DNA from: Ampullaceana balthica
Lineage: Eukaryota; Mollusca; Gastropoda; Lymnaeidae
Length of the DNA stretch: 64,000 nucleotides
Assembly (NCBI GenBank): GCA_944989445.1
Contig: CALYLW010000067.1
Coordinates: forward strand, 1,657,905 to 1,721,904
Reading direction: 5' to 3'
Part shown: positions 1 to 11,536 of the stretch, piece by piece
How the letters are laid out: each line of letters opens with the position of its first letter
Position numbering within the stretch: position 1 is the first letter of the stretch
Position numbers and translations under genes: made by a program
The notes under the pieces: generated by a model
Databases searched by the model: none
Seen by the model: the letters and a program-made list of their open reading frames with translations, nothing else
What the model was told of the DNA's origin: nothing

Positions 1-1600
1 ATACAGAGTAATGTTACTGTAACTATCCATACCGAGTAATGTTACTGTAACTACCCATACAGAGTAATGTTACGTGAACTATCCATACAGAGTAATGTTA
101 CTGTAACTATCAATACAGAGTAATGTTACTGTAACTATCCATACAGAGTAATGTTACTGTAACTATCAATACAGAGTAATGTTACTGTAACTATCCATAC
201 AGAGTAATGTTACTGTAACTATCCATACAGAGTAATGTTACTGTAACTATCAATACAGAGTAATGTTACTGTAACTATCAATACAGAGTAATGTTACTGT
301 AACTATCCATACAGAGTAATGTTACTGTAACTATCCATACAGAGTAATGTTACTGTAACTATCCATACAGAGTAATGTTACTGTAACTATCCATACAGAG
401 TAATGTTACTGTAACTATCCATACAGAGTAATGTTACTGTAACTATCCATACAGAGTAATGTTACTGTAACTATCCATACAGAGTAATGTTACTGTAACT
501 ATCAATACAGAGTAATGTTACTGTAACTATCAATACAGAGTAATGTTACTGTAACTATCCATACAGAGTAATGTTACTCTAACTATCAATACAGAGTAAT
601 GTTACTGTAACTATCAATACAGAGTAATGTTACTGTAACTATCCATACAGAGTAATGTTACTGTAACTATCAATACAGAGTAATGTTACTGTAACTATCA
701 ATACAGAGTAATGTTACTGTAACTATCCATACAGAGTAATGTTACTGTAACTATCAATACAGAGTAATGTTACTGTAACTATCCATACAGAGTAATGTTA
801 CTGTAACTACCCATACAGGGTAATGTTACTGTAACTATCCATACAGAGTAATGTTACTGTAACTATCCATACAGAGTAATGTTACTGTAACTATCCATAC
901 AGAGTAATGTTACTGTAACTATCCATACAGAGTAATGTTACTGTAACTATCCATACAGAGTAATGTTACTGTAACTATCAATACAGAGTAATGTTACTGT
1001 AACTATCAATACAGAGTAATGTTACTGTAACTATCAATACAGAGTAATGTTACTGTAACGATCCATACAGAGTAATGTTACTGTAACTATCAATACAGAG
1101 TAATGTTACTGTAACTATCAATACAGAGTAATGTTACTGTAACTATCAATACAGAGTAATGTTACTGTAACTATCAATACAGAGTAATGTTACTGTAACG
1201 ATCCATACAGAGTAATGTTACTGTAACTATCAATACAGAGTAATGTTACTGTAACTATCAATACAGAGTAATGTTACTGTAACTATCAATACAGAGTAAT
1301 GTTACTGTAACGATCCATACAGAGTAATGTTACTGTAACTATCAATACAGAGTAATGTTACTGTAACGATCCATACAGAGTAATGTTACTGTAACTATCA
1401 ATACAGAGTAATGTTACTGTAACTATCCATACAGAGTAATGTTACTGTAACTATCCATACAGAGTAATGTTACTGTAACGATCCATGTAGAGTGATGTTA
1501 ATGTAACTATTCATACACAGTGATGTTACTGTTACTATTCATACGGAGTGGTGTTACTTAACTAATCATACGGGGTGAGGTTACTGTAACTATTGATACT
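1..1600. repeat. 28-bp minisatellite array, running off the left edge
   Basis: About 53 near-identical 28-bp units with core GTAATGTTACTGTAACTATC run from the first base to about 1490. The last four or five units, to about 1600, are increasingly diverged, as expected at an array edge. Units differ mainly by a C/A change (CCAT or CAAT) in the linker, and a CGATCC variant is enriched after 1050. The true array length is unknown because the window starts inside it. No open frame of note crosses it. Confidence 0.97.
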
Positions 1601-2103
1601 ATACTAAGTCAAATGACCTTACATTTTATCAAATTTTAACTAATGTTCAGATCACTGTTTGTCTTCTGAAACTAACAATGTTTTGTTCTAGCATGGAGTT
1701 AGAAGCGGTGTGAGGGGGAGGGAGGCAGTGATATCCTTAACTGTTGTACATTATCCAAGATGAGTAACTCTGCAGCACATAGCTTTCTTCCCCTGCCAAT
1801 AGCAGACATTTCGATGACAAGCCTGTCCTCGGTGCAGAAGAGTTCTTGAGATGCTGGACAAAAACAGCGAGCTGTCTCCATGCAGGTGATTCCGTCATTC
1901 AGAAACAATATTTAATTAACTTTTCCTGATGCACTTGTCTGTGCAAATAACTGTGATAACCATTTAACTCTCCTTATACAGCGGCTTTATGATGTTCATC
2001 AGATAGTGAAGAATTCTAAAATTCTAGGTCAAACATACTTTGAACGTCTGGAGTTTAACGCTTGTTCTCTCTACCACATTCTCTCTAGTCCACATTCTCT
2101 GGA

Positions 2104-2160
2104 CCAGAGGCTTGGCTAGGGTTGGTGTCACCTGGTTCGCTAAAGTCATGGTGTCACACA
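2104..2160 (+). mobile_element. Fragment of hAT MITE family A (5' end)
   Basis: The stretch CTAGGGTTGGTGTCACC, followed by TCATGGTGTCAC, matches the 5' end of the complete family-A copy at 32643-32869. The leading TIR is partly degraded (CAGAGGCTTGG instead of CAGAGGCGTCA) and the 3' end is missing. Confidence 0.5.
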
Positions 2161-2634
2161 CACACACATACTTTCTTTCTTTATTTTTTAAGACTGACAT
2201 GTTTATTCCCGTTAAATCAGTCCACTGTATAACAATGCCGATTATCAAAAATGTATAAATTGAGGGTCAGAATATCAAAGTGTTAAAGAACAGTAATAAC
2301 GATGAGTCATACCGAATCAATTTTATATTTATATTTTATTGTCTTTAGACTCATTAGATGTTCCCTTGGTATTGGAACATATTTAGATAGTACTTCACCC
2401 ATTACTAGAGAACTCCATCTATTCCGTGAAGCTTCATCTTCATAGTAGCGACGATTTGCTAAATAGCGTGATATCCAGTAGGCTGTCCAAGATAGCAATC
2501 CACATTCTTGTCATCTTGTCTCCATCACTGCAATATTTTATAATCAATTTTATCGTGTGGCCTAAATCATGCTGCCTAAGTCTTCCATTGTGCGTCCTCT
2601 CTATGCCTCATAATTTTGTATTTTGGCTCTGTTT

Positions 2635-2677
2635 GTCCGCAATAATCTTCTATATAGAAGGACCCTCTGTAGTAGAT
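2635..2677 (+). mobile_element. SINE 3' tail fragment
   Basis: This segment matches the tail shared by the SINE copies at 39553-39831 and 18830-19060. It contains CGCAATAATCTTCT, ATAGAAGGA and CTCTGTA, which pair imperfectly as a hairpin. Only the 3' end is left, as is usual for 5'-truncated retroposed copies. Confidence 0.55.
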
Positions 2678-3596
2678 AGTTGCCAATACTTATTTCATTC
2701 AGTGGACACATTTTTGATGTTGTTTCTGACTGTCGAGTGAAACAAACTGCTACGAGTGCAGTATTTTCTTGCCTATTGGCATCATCCCGTAAGACCATTT
2801 CTTGTAAGCTGAAGCACAGCTCCTATAGAGTTTATATCATGTATTGTCACTACATTGAGCGCACTGTCCGTGTTCTGAGAACAAACTCAATATTTTAACA
2901 ACTTTAGATTGAAAATGATCTTGCTTCGATTACGGTCCAGAAAGAATCGTCTGATAAAATTTTCCTCACTAAATCGATTTTCAACACGTTTACAGAAAGG
3001 TGTTAGTTTCAATCCTCACTATCTATAGTAACTAAATATTTTCAAACCATCGACTTCGTTCACTTATGCCATTTTCTGCGCCATTTGCATGTTGTCGGTA
3101 CCAGAGGGTTCAGTGTCAACGGTAGGAAGATAACATATTTTGGTAACACTGGTCATCAGTTGATTTTTTGACCAATCGAAGTATGGAGACTTGTAATTAC
3201 TTGAGTGTGTCTCATCTTTTCCTTTTACTTGACACTGCTGGAAGCCATTTGACCGTATATATTTGTGCACCATGTGGTATGATAGAAATATTTATTGAAT
3301 AGTCAAAAGTCTTTAATTATGTTGTGTTGTATTTAAGACAACACAGAAAATAATAACAATAATTCAAAACAACAGCCAGTGCACTAAACAACAATACGGC
3401 ACACTCAAGTGACATTTATAATTCAGCAGTCAAATTATCACTTTCAAATCAAAGGGTGGTAATTGTGACAAGGTATTCGGAGTAATGTTCCCTGATCTGA
3501 CCGCCACCGCGAACAGTTTTGATTTACGGCTCACCAAATTTTGATACGGTTAATATAATATATATTTATGGGTATACAAATAATTGATGTTCTTTA

Positions 3597-3655
3597 ACTT
3601 TGTACACGAGGTTTTTTTTTATTTTGTACACAGACAAACGAATCTTAGAGACAAT
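3597..3655 (+). mobile_element. Possible fragment of hAT MITE family B
   Basis: The pattern TTTGTACAC, a T-run, TTTGTACACAGACAAACGAA resembles the 3' half of the family-B MITEs at 22813-23037 and 36168-36354 (TTTGCACAC, T-run, TTTGCACACGGACCAACGAA). No terminal repeat is retained, so the assignment is tentative. Confidence 0.35.
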
Positions 3656-4317
3656 ATTTATTTGCAGTATTTCTGCTCCTTCAAATATTAAAATATAAAC
3701 AATGTTTAAAGTGTTTAGAAAATATCATCAAATATTATTAAGAATGATATATCGGGCTAAAAAAAACAATTCTGACAGCTCCGGTCAAGTCCACGTGCCA
3801 GACTTGTGCACCGAGCAGTTTTCTAACAAAATATCGGTGTCACCTCAGTTCTGGCGAATCAATCTTAAATTTGGACTTAAACCAAATAAACATTTGGATT
3901 GTTTGAACTTGTGTCAAATTTAGACCTTCGGGACCTTCTGAAACTCGGCTAGACTTCTAGACTCTAGACCAATCAGTGTGTGCTCTGGGAATATGCATCG
4001 CATCCAATCGCAGTACCCCACCCCCCCACCCTCACACGCAAAAAATATACCAAGTATTACAAACTGGCATTTGTCAACACACACGTGATAGACCATTGTG
4101 ACAATTAAACGTCAATTTATCAACATCAATGTTATCAACATTCACTTTATCCCCAACAAATTGTTCTGTACACAAGATCACATCTTCCCGTATCTCTGTC
4201 TTGATTCTTTCTTATCTATTTCATTCACCGATCCTTTACTTTGTTGTTATCGCAAAAACGAAGAGCTAAATAAATTATTACGCACATTTTGGCTCATAAT
4301 AAAATAGGCAGAAATAA

Positions 4318-5065
4318 GATTGCGTGAGGTAAGCAAAATATGACGGGATAATCCGATGGAGTAAGTGAGGGAAGCTAAATGTGACGGGATAATCCGATGG
4401 AGTAAGTGAGAGAAGCTAAATGTGACAGGGTAATCTCATGGAGTAAGTGAGGGAAGCTAAATGTGACAGGGTAATCTCATGGAGTAAGTGAGGGAAGCTA
4501 AATGTGACAGGGTAATCTCATGGAGTAAGTGAGGGAAGCTAAATGTGACAGGGTAATCTCATGGAGTAAGTGAGGGAAGCTAAATGTGACAGGGTAATCT
4601 CATGGAGTAAGTGAGGGAAGCTAAATGTGACGGGATAATCCGATGGAGTAAGTGAGGGAAGCTAAATGTGACAGGGTAATCTCATGGAGTAAGTGAGGGA
4701 AGCTAAATGTGACGGGATAATCCGATGGAGTAAGTGAGGGAAGCTAAATGTGACAGGGTAATCTCATGGAGTAAGTGAGAGAAGCTAAATGTGACGGGAT
4801 AATCCGATGGAGTAAGTGAGGGAAGCTAAATGTGACAGGGTAATCTCATGGAGTAAGTGAGAGAAGCTAAATGTGACGGGATAATCCGATGGAGTAAGTG
4901 AGGGAAGCTAAATGTGACAGGGTAATCTCATGGAGTAAGTGAGAGAAGCTAAATGTGACAGGGTAATCTCATGGAGTAAGTGAGAGAAGCTAAATGTGAC
5001 GGGATAATCCGATGGAGTAAGTGAGGGAAGCTAAATGTGACAGGGTAATCTCATGGAGTAGGAGA
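4318..5065. repeat. 41-bp minisatellite with two interspersed unit types
   Basis: About 18 units of 41 bp share GGAGTAAGTGAGGGAAGCTA. Two versions of the other half alternate irregularly: ACAGGGTAATCTCATGG and ACGGGATAATCCGATGG. A run of five or six identical A-type units at 4420-4620 is followed by alternating A/B units, which suggests unequal exchange of A-B pairs. Single CATG/CGGA variants track together, so they are linked haplotypes of the unit. Confidence 0.96.
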
Positions 5066-5418
5066 GGTCAGGATGCCTAGTTCTGAGAGGCGTCTTCATA
5101 GAAAAGCAGGTCATTGGGGGGTAACATTTAATGCACATAAATCTCGCTACATTTCTCGACGTAATGTTTGTACAAATCATTCGTAAATTTTTATGTTAAT
5201 TATTAGTTAAATGTCTGTGAAAATCCTTAGTTAAACTTTTTTTTTAATTATAACTTTTATTTTCAAACTGACTGGAACAAACACTTGACCATTAAAAATA
5301 CTTTTTCCAACTTTCATCGGCAATTTACAATGACACGCTGCTGGGACTTAATTTTATAACTTATTTTTTTAAAAATATGTGATGATTGTAAAATCAAGTA
5401 CAACCAAACACAACCAAG
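5066..5418. other. No gene seen
   Basis: AT-rich intervening DNA between the 41-bp array and a MITE. It includes T-runs at 5238-5247 and 5366-5370. Nothing recognisable is present. Confidence 0.6.
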
Positions 5419-5624
5419 CAGAGGCGTCACAAGGAAGGTGCGGGAGTTCGGATCGCACCGTATGACACCATCACAAGAGGTGACACCAAGATGTAAAATT
5501 TGGCACGTTCCCGTTGACATTGGGCAGTGGCAGACTCGGACGGGCAAGGTCTATGGGGTATTTCGTGAGGGGGTGACACCATGAGCTATCGCACTGGTTC
5601 ACCCCAACCCTGATGACGCCTCTG
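5419..5624 (+). mobile_element. hAT MITE, family A (complete, 206 bp)
   Basis: The element begins CAGAGGCGTCA and ends TGACGCCTCTG, an 11-bp perfect inverted repeat. It is flanked by CAACCAAG on the left and CAACCAAC on the right, 7 of 8 bases matching, which fits the 8-bp duplication of hAT elements. There is no coding capacity. The interior (GACACCATCACAAGAGGTGAC) matches the reverse complement of the copy at 32643-32869, so the two copies lie in opposite orientation. Confidence 0.85.
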
Positions 5625-5799
5625 CAACCAACGACAATGAAGTGCAGTAATGTACATTAATAGAAAATGTGAAATACCCTGTCACCCCAGCCTAATCATC
5701 ATCCCTTTACTTTTTATCAAACCTATGAGCTACAGCAGAGACTTATCACTCCTTCAATTACTGTCTATTCTCTCTTTCTCTCACCCTTTCACTCCCTGA

Positions 5800-5808
5800 C
5801 TCACTTAC

Positions 5809-5880
<72 letters not shown>

Positions 5881-6065
5881 ACTCTCTCTCTCTCTCACTC
5901 ACTAAATCTTTTCACTTTCTCTCTCACTCACTCCCTCATTCAATCTCCCTCACTCTCTCTCTTTCTCACTCCCCCACTCTATTCACATTCTCTCTCATTC
6001 ACTCACTCACTCTATCACTCCCTCATCACTCTCTCGCTCCCTCTATCACTCCCTCTCTCATTCGC
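5800..6065. repeat. (CT)n microsatellite with degenerate CACTCACT flank
   Basis: A near-pure CT run at about 5812-5876 decays into CACT/CTCC-rich low-complexity sequence up to about 6065. Confidence 0.95.
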
Positions 6066-6084
6066 TGTTTCACATCCTTAATCC

Positions 6085-6235
6085 TACACAAAGACTACCC
6101 ACACAAGCACACTTTATTAAACTCACACAAGCACACATTATATTGCACAAACACAAGCACACATTAAAAAACACACAAAAGCATACATTATAACACATAC
6201 ACACGCACACGTTATAACACACACAATCTTACATT
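6085..6235. repeat. Degenerate ACAC/CACATTATA repeat
   Basis: Loose repeats of ACACAAGCACACATTATA, about 25-30 bp apart, show five or six decayed units. A similar pattern recurs at 7310-7385 next to the Helitron-like copy. Confidence 0.7.
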
Positions 6236-6241
6236 CCTATA

Positions 6242-6269
6242 TCCTATATAATAAAAGGCAATTTTCTGT
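6242..6269 (+). mobile_element. Helitron-like 5' terminus
   Basis: TCCTATATAATAAAAGGC is the same 5' end seen at 15988, and variants occur at 6970 and, on the minus strand, 8112. Starts of the form TCCTATATAATAAAAG are typical of animal Helitrons. Here the terminus runs straight into the 26-bp array, and no matching 3' half is found. Confidence 0.55.
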
Positions 6270-6866
6270 GCTAGTCACTGTGTGTGGTGAGTGGTGCTAG
6301 TCACTGTGTGTGGTGAGTGGTGCTAGTCACTGTGTGTGGTGAGTGGTGCTAGTCACTGTGTGTGGTGAGTGGTGCTAGTCACTGTGTGTGGTGAGTGGTG
6401 CTAGTCACTGTGTGTGGTGAGTGGTGCTAGTCACTGTGTGTGGTGAGTGGTGCTAGTCACTGTGTGTGGTGAGTGGTGCTAGTCACTGTGTGTGGTGAGT
6501 GGTGCTAGTCACTGTGTGTGGTGAGTGGTGCTAGTCACTGTGTGTGGTGAGTGGTGCTAGTCACTGTGTGTGGTGAGTGGTGCTAGTCACTGTGTGTGGT
6601 GAGTGGTGCTAGTCACTGTGTGTGGTGAGTGGTGCTAGTCACTGTGTGTGGTGAGTGGTGCTAGTCATTGTGTGTGGTGAGTGGTGCTAGTCATTGTGTG
6701 TGGTGAGTGGTGCTAGTCATTGTGTGTGGTGAGTGGTGCTAGTCATTGTGTGTGGTGAGTGGTGCTAGTCATTGTGTGTGGTGAGTGGTGCTAGTCACTG
6801 TGTGTGGTGAGTGGTGCTAGTCATTGTGTGTGGTGAGTGGTGCTAGTCATTGTGTGTGGTGAGTGG
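6270..6866. repeat. 26-bp minisatellite
   Basis: About 23 units of 26 bp contain GTGCTAGTCACTGTGTGTGG then TGAGTG. From about 6665 most units carry a C to T change (CACTG to CATTG), with one reversion, which shows segmental amplification. The array starts within 30 bp of the Helitron-like 5' end and may have grown inside that element. Confidence 0.97.
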
Positions 6867-6969
6867 CATCTGTTTACTGTTGCATCAGGGATTTATGAAA
6901 ATAATGTTATTGAAATGTTCATCAAACTGTTCAGGGTTGAAAAGAATATTTCAGAGGGTTGATGATAAT

Positions 6970-7307
6970 TCTATATAATAAAACGCTATATTCCGTGCAG
7001 TCATCGATAGCGATTGGTCCCTCAAACACATATGACTCCTACAGCCAATCATATTTAACACGTTTGCGCGGACGTTCAAAACGAGTTATTTTTGGTGCAG
7101 TATTTTTTCCAAGACTTTATTTTGAGTTATACGCGTTGAGATTTATGGTAAAAAGCTCTGTATTTACGAGTTATTTATTATAACTATAATGATTAGAATT
7201 TTTGACTTGATGCACATGTAATGCCGGTCGAGACGGCTGTTGGAGGGGAGTTACAACATGCCACCGAATGGTGGCGGAACGTCCTTGGGCGGGCTTTGTT
7301 GCTCGCT
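6970..7307 (+). mobile_element. Helitron-like non-autonomous element, copy 1
   Basis: The copy starts TCTATATAATAAAAC, continues with GCGATTGGTCCCTCAAAC and CATATGACTCCTACAGCC, and ends with the hairpin CCACCGAATGGTGG, then CGTCC..GGGCG and GTTGCTCG. It is collinear with the copy at 15988-16343 and with the reverse complement of 7743-8112. It has no coding capacity and no target-site duplication that I can see. A canonical CTAG 3' end is absent, so membership of the Helitron class is inferred from the 5' end and the 3' hairpins. Confidence 0.6.
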
Positions 7308-7742
7308 ATAAATAACACACACACACAACCACACATTATAACACACACACAATCACACATTATAACACACACAATCACATATTATATTACTGTCCAACCA
7401 CAACTAAAGTACATCATGCTGAAACTCAATGCTGCTGACGACATTTTTTTCTCCTCCCCTGGTTAACTCCCCTAGTGACACTCCATGAAATGCACACCAA
7501 GAAATTAATCTTCGTGGAAAAGTTCCGGCAAAGTATTTTTAACAACCCCGTCCCTTGGCCAGGAATCTATAAAATATCCCCGTGTTATCTGAAACCAAAT
7601 GGATGTTTGGGGATAACTAAGGCCCTAACGTTGGAATCACTTGACATGCAACGGGCAATTTCTTTGTTTGCTTGTTTGTTTGTTTGTGTGTGTTGTTGTT
7701 GTTGTTGTTTTTTTTTAAATGATTTTGTTCATATTATGATAT
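7308..7742. other. Spacer between inverted Helitron-like copies
   Basis: The left part is AC-repeat. The rest carries an unrecognised plus-strand open frame (7475-7873, GTG start, running into the next element), ending in a TTG/T-rich run. No gene is called. Confidence 0.5.
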
Positions 7743-8112
7743 TACGAGCAACAAAGCCCGTCCAAGGACGTTCCGCCACCGTTCGGTGGCATGTTGTAAC
7801 TCCCCTCCAACAGCCGTCACGACCGGCATTACATGTGCATCGCGTCAAAAATATTATTGATTATACACTGTAGTTAAAATAAATAACTCGTAAAAACAGA
7901 GCTTTTTGCTATAAATCCAAACGCGCATAACTCAAAATAAAGTCTTGGAAGAAATACTGCACCAAAAATAACTCGTTTTGAACGTCCGCGTAAATGACGT
8001 AAACGGGTTCAATATAATTGGCTGTAGGAGTCATATGTGTTTGAGGGACCAATCGCTATAGCTGACGGGACAGAACGGACAGAAAGTACAGAAACTTGCC
8101 TTTTATTATGAT
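7743..8112 (-). mobile_element. Helitron-like non-autonomous element, copy 2 (inverted)
   Basis: This is the reverse complement of the family. It reads inward from CGAGCAACAAAGCCCGTCC and the palindrome CCACCGTTCGGTGG, through GGAGTCATATGTGTTTGAGG, to GCCTTTTATTATGATA, the decayed 5' end. With copy 1 it forms an imperfect inverted repeat with a spacer of about 435 bp. Confidence 0.6.
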
Positions 8113-8315
8113 ATTCTGAGCGCTCTGCTGTGAGTTGAATGTTTCCTGGTATGAACTCATACAAACGGTTCCCATTGCCTTATAAGGCTAAGGGTTGTGT
8201 TGTGGTTTGTGGGGTCAGCTGTGCGCTGGGCGGGTAGGTTCTGTGCGGGATTAGTGGTGGTTTTTGTGTGTATGTGTATTTGTTTTGAAGGGGTGGGAGG
8301 GGTAAGTAGATGTGC

Positions 8316-8394
8316 AGGGATCTCACTGAGATATGTGAAGAGATCCCATTGAGAGATGTGAAGGGATCCCACTGAGAGATGTGAAGGGATCCCA
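8316..8394. repeat. Short 22-bp tandem repeat, about four units
   Basis: Units such as GGATCCCACTGAGAGATGTG, followed by AA, repeat three to four times. Minus-strand open frames across this stretch are readings of the repeat. Confidence 0.8.
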
Positions 8395-8872
8395 ACTATT
8401 GATTTCATTTTAAAAACAACGTTGCAACAGCCGTAGAAGAGACGTGTATGGGGCGGGTTTAAATTTATTTGTCTTGCTCTTAACTCGATTATTTAACTTT
8501 CGAGCCAACCTAGCAACAGATTTTATTGACTTTAATGAGTTGGGTTAACTTTGGTTAACATTATGTAGCATTCATGGCAATCCAATAAAATTTTGTTACA
8601 AATCTACCTCAAGGAATTGAGCGGCTCTCAACTGTTACAAGAATAATTACTTTGTACATAGGTAGTAGTAGTAGTATAGATTACAGACTTTGCGACTTGT
8701 GGTCTACTTTTAAAAATGGTAGGTAGAATCGATTACTGTTGTACTCACTCGGGGTCTACTTCATACGTTTATAGGTGGCATCAATTACTGTCTTACTACT
8801 AGCGGGCAACCCTGTACATAGGTAGAAAGTATCGATTAACGATTTACTTACTCGGGGTCCACCTTGAACTTA
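8395..8872. other. No gene seen
   Basis: Unique sequence, with two diverged copies of a segment containing GGTAG, ATCGATTA and ACTCGGGGTC (about 8717-8760 and 8820-8863). Confidence 0.6.
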
Positions 8873-9562
8873 GGGAGGGGAGAAGCGGACTATGGGGCAT
8901 GGGGGAAACATCACAATAAGCTGGAGGGGAGGGGCGGACTATGGGGCATGGGGGAAACATCACAATAAGCTGGAGGGGAGGGGCGGACTATGGGGCATGG
9001 GGGAAACATCACAATAAGCTGGAGGGGAGGGGCGGACTATGGGGCATGGGGGAAACATCACAATAAGCTGGAGGGGAGGGGCGGACTATGGGGCATGGGG
9101 GGAACATCACAAAAAGCTGGAGGGGAGGGGCGGACTATGGGGCATGGGGGAAACATCACAATAAGCTGGAGGGGAGGGGCGGACTATGGGGCATGGGGGA
9201 ACATCACAAAAAGCTGGAGGGAAGGGGCGGACTATGGGGCATGGGGGAACATCACAAAAAGCTGAAGGGAAGGGGCGGACTATGGGGCATGGGGGAAACA
9301 TCACAATAAGCTGGAGGGGAGGGGCGGACTATGGGGCATGGGGGAAACATCACAATAAGCTGGAGGGGAGGGGCGGACTATGGGGCATGGGGGAAACATC
9401 ACAATAAGCTGGAGGGGAGGGGCGGACTATGGGGCATGGGGGGAACATCACAAAAAGCTGGAGGGGAGGGGCGGACTATGGGGCATGGGGGAACATCACA
9501 AAAAGCTGGAGGGGAGGGGCGGACTATGGGGCATGGGGGAAACATCACAATAAGCTGGAGGG
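8873..9562 (+). repeat. 49-bp G-rich minisatellite
   Basis: About 14 units of 48-49 bp each carry GGGGAGGGGCGG, ACTATGGGGCATGGGGG and CATCACAATAAGCTGG. The main variants are AATAAG/AAAAAG and loss of one A (48-bp units). Each plus-strand unit holds four runs of four or more G. Open frames on both strands are repeat readings. Confidence 0.97.
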
Positions 9563-9679
9563 TGTAGCTGACAAGGTTATGAGAGTCTGAGAGCTTGACA
9601 TGAAAAGATGGGACGACTAAAAGGACGTGTCGGCAAGACGCCTTCTTTAACAATAAAGGCAAACAAGAAATAGGAAGAA

Positions 9680-9858
9680 TATGCCACTGTATGCCACTGT
9701 ATCCCACTGTATGCCTGTGTCCCACTGTATGCCACTGTATGCCACTGTATCCCACTGTATGCCACTGTATCCCACTGTATGCCACTGTATGCCACTGTAT
9801 GCCATTGTATGCCACTGTATGCCACTGTATGCCACTGTATCCCACTGTATGCCAATCT
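9680..9858. repeat. 10-bp minisatellite
   Basis: About 18 units of TATGCCACTG or TATCCCACTG are mixed without fixed order. Because ten is not a multiple of three, all frames stay open, which gives spurious open frames on both strands. Confidence 0.97.
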
Positions 9859-10550
9859 ATGTATGCCTATTTATAGAATTAAGGGTCTTCCCAGCTCTAT
9901 TAGATTTGATTTCGTATCGATAAAGTGCCAAGAGAGATTCAAAAGACAGAAATTGATCTTCATTAGAGCCTCGTGTTAAGGAACTTTCATGGAACAGATA
10001 CTATTTAGAACAGCCTTTGAGGATGATCGATATGCCGATGCCAAAAATTAAAAATAAAAAAAATTCGCCCCCGGGATTCATTTCGTTATTTGGCATTAAC
10101 TGTTTGTCATGAGACTCAATTTCAAAGACAAATTATGGGATATCTTGTTACAGGCCAGTCCGCTCAAACAATTAAAAACTTGAACAATAGAAGCGTGACG
10201 TCACTCGGCAGTTCTTTATCCGCAAACAGAACTGCAGGACTATAAATAAAATATCGGGCAGATTGAGTCGGGCAGATTGAGTCGGTCCCCTCAAAGCGTA
10301 GTAATACAACGTTCTGTAATTACCATTCAGGTGCTAAACAAGCTCAGAAATTAAAATTTGTGTAACATATAGAGCTGAATTAGTGTTCATTAATTTAAAA
10401 AGTCCAGTGTCGTAGCTATGGTTGGGCCACCTGATGCTGGGCGGACATTTATAAGGATGTCAGGTTGCTAAATATACCTGCCCAGACATTTATATTATGC
10501 ACCTTCATACACCTTCAACATGAAAATTTTTTTTAAAAACCGTAAAAAAA
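9859..10550. other. No gene seen
   Basis: Unique AT-rich sequence with a short tandem duplication at 10259-10282 (GATTGAGTCGGGCA). No protein similarity is recognised. Confidence 0.6.
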
Positions 10551-11034
10551 CAAGTTTTTTACTATAAATCCTTTATGTACGAGACGTAACTAAAAGAATG
10601 TTCATTATAATACACAGCGCAAGACCATCCAAAAATACAAAATTGTAGTTGTGTCGTAAAACATGTTTAATATAATGCGCACCGATCAGGAATATGTTTA
10701 TAAATAAAAAGTGTTGTCAATAAAATACGCACCTTTTTGCGCGATAGGAAAGGTCGTTCAATATAATACGCACCGCGACACTCTATCTAAAAAGTTAACA
10801 TGATACATTATAGAGATAAATAAAATATAATATAAAAATTTAATAATTTAATTACGGTACATGCGATCAATCTGAAATTTTGATACATCGTTTTTATCAT
10901 CGGCACGAAACTGCCCTCAAAATTGCAGCTCGCTAGCTTACGAGAAAGTGTGTTAAAAATCGATCCAAAGTTTTGGCGACAAGGGCGCAAGCAAGCAAGC
11001 AGACACCACGAGTTAATATAAAGGATTTAAATAA
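10551..11034. mobile_element. Family T non-autonomous element, copy 1
   Basis: Ends are inverted: TAAATCCTTTAT at 10565-10576 and ATAAAGGATTTA at 11018-11029. The interior has TTCATTATAATACACAGCGC, CCAAAAATACAAAATTGTAG, TTACGGTACA and GCAAGCAAGCAGACACC. The same order recurs at 45413-47064 and, shorter and diverged, at 38152-38680. There is no coding capacity. Short subterminal inverted repeats without an evident duplication would fit either a MITE or a Helentron-derived element. Confidence 0.7.
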
Positions 11035-11536
11035 GTTTGCGCTCAGTGATACAATGGGAAAATTTATTGAAAGGGAATCACAAAATGTGTCACTGATTTA
11101 AGGCTGTATAGATGGATTAACATCACATTATTATTATTTTTAAAAAAACTGACTTAAAAACGTGTATCTGTAAAAGGGTGGCCATCCACTCCAAAGCCGT
11201 TTCTGAACATTTTGCGGAGTGGATGGACACAGGATGACGTCCCTTCCTTGCGCTCTTTCAAATAAGCTAAACCAAAATTTATGGAAAAGTCTTCCGAAAT
11301 TTTTGATGACAAAAACACATTTAAGAAAAATTGGAAGACTTAAGATCAAAGGGCGGCGAGGGTGTTGGAATAACATGATCAGATATAGAAGAAAGCCGTC
11401 TACGTCATCACCACACCATCATCACCTAACTCACCGCCCCCTTCCACCATAACGTAACACCATTGCATTGATGTATTTTAAAAGAGATCTCAAATACACG
11501 TATGTTGCGCCTTTAAAATGTGCCCAATCTTATGGG
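11035..11536. other. No gene seen
   Basis: Unique sequence. Overlapping open frames of 77-78 codons on both strands (11140-11452) are unrecognised and have no splice or start context that supports them. Confidence 0.5.

Larger units (their letters stand above)
1601..4310. other. Mostly unique AT-rich DNA, no supported gene
   Basis: Apart from three short repeat fragments listed separately, I see no gene here. Two minus-strand open frames (1699-1908, 69 codons; 3064-3273, 70 codons) are not recognised. The first has a plausible splice acceptor but no convincing donor, so neither is called. There is a (CA)n run at 2155-2168 and a C-run near 4018. Confidence 0.6.

Noticed and set aside
1..1490. 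CRISPR array (28-bp repeats)
   Set aside because: The units are contiguous with no unique spacers and the context is eukaryotic; the same holds for all other arrays.
1699..1908. Minus-strand frame resembling a SUEL-type lectin motif (C..SA.GR..C)
   Set aside because: Only one motif of the domain is suggestive; an acceptor exists at 1854 but no good donor, and no second exon is seen.
9088..9845. Gly/Trp-rich and Tyr/His-rich repeat peptides
   Set aside because: Products of the 49-bp and 10-bp arrays.
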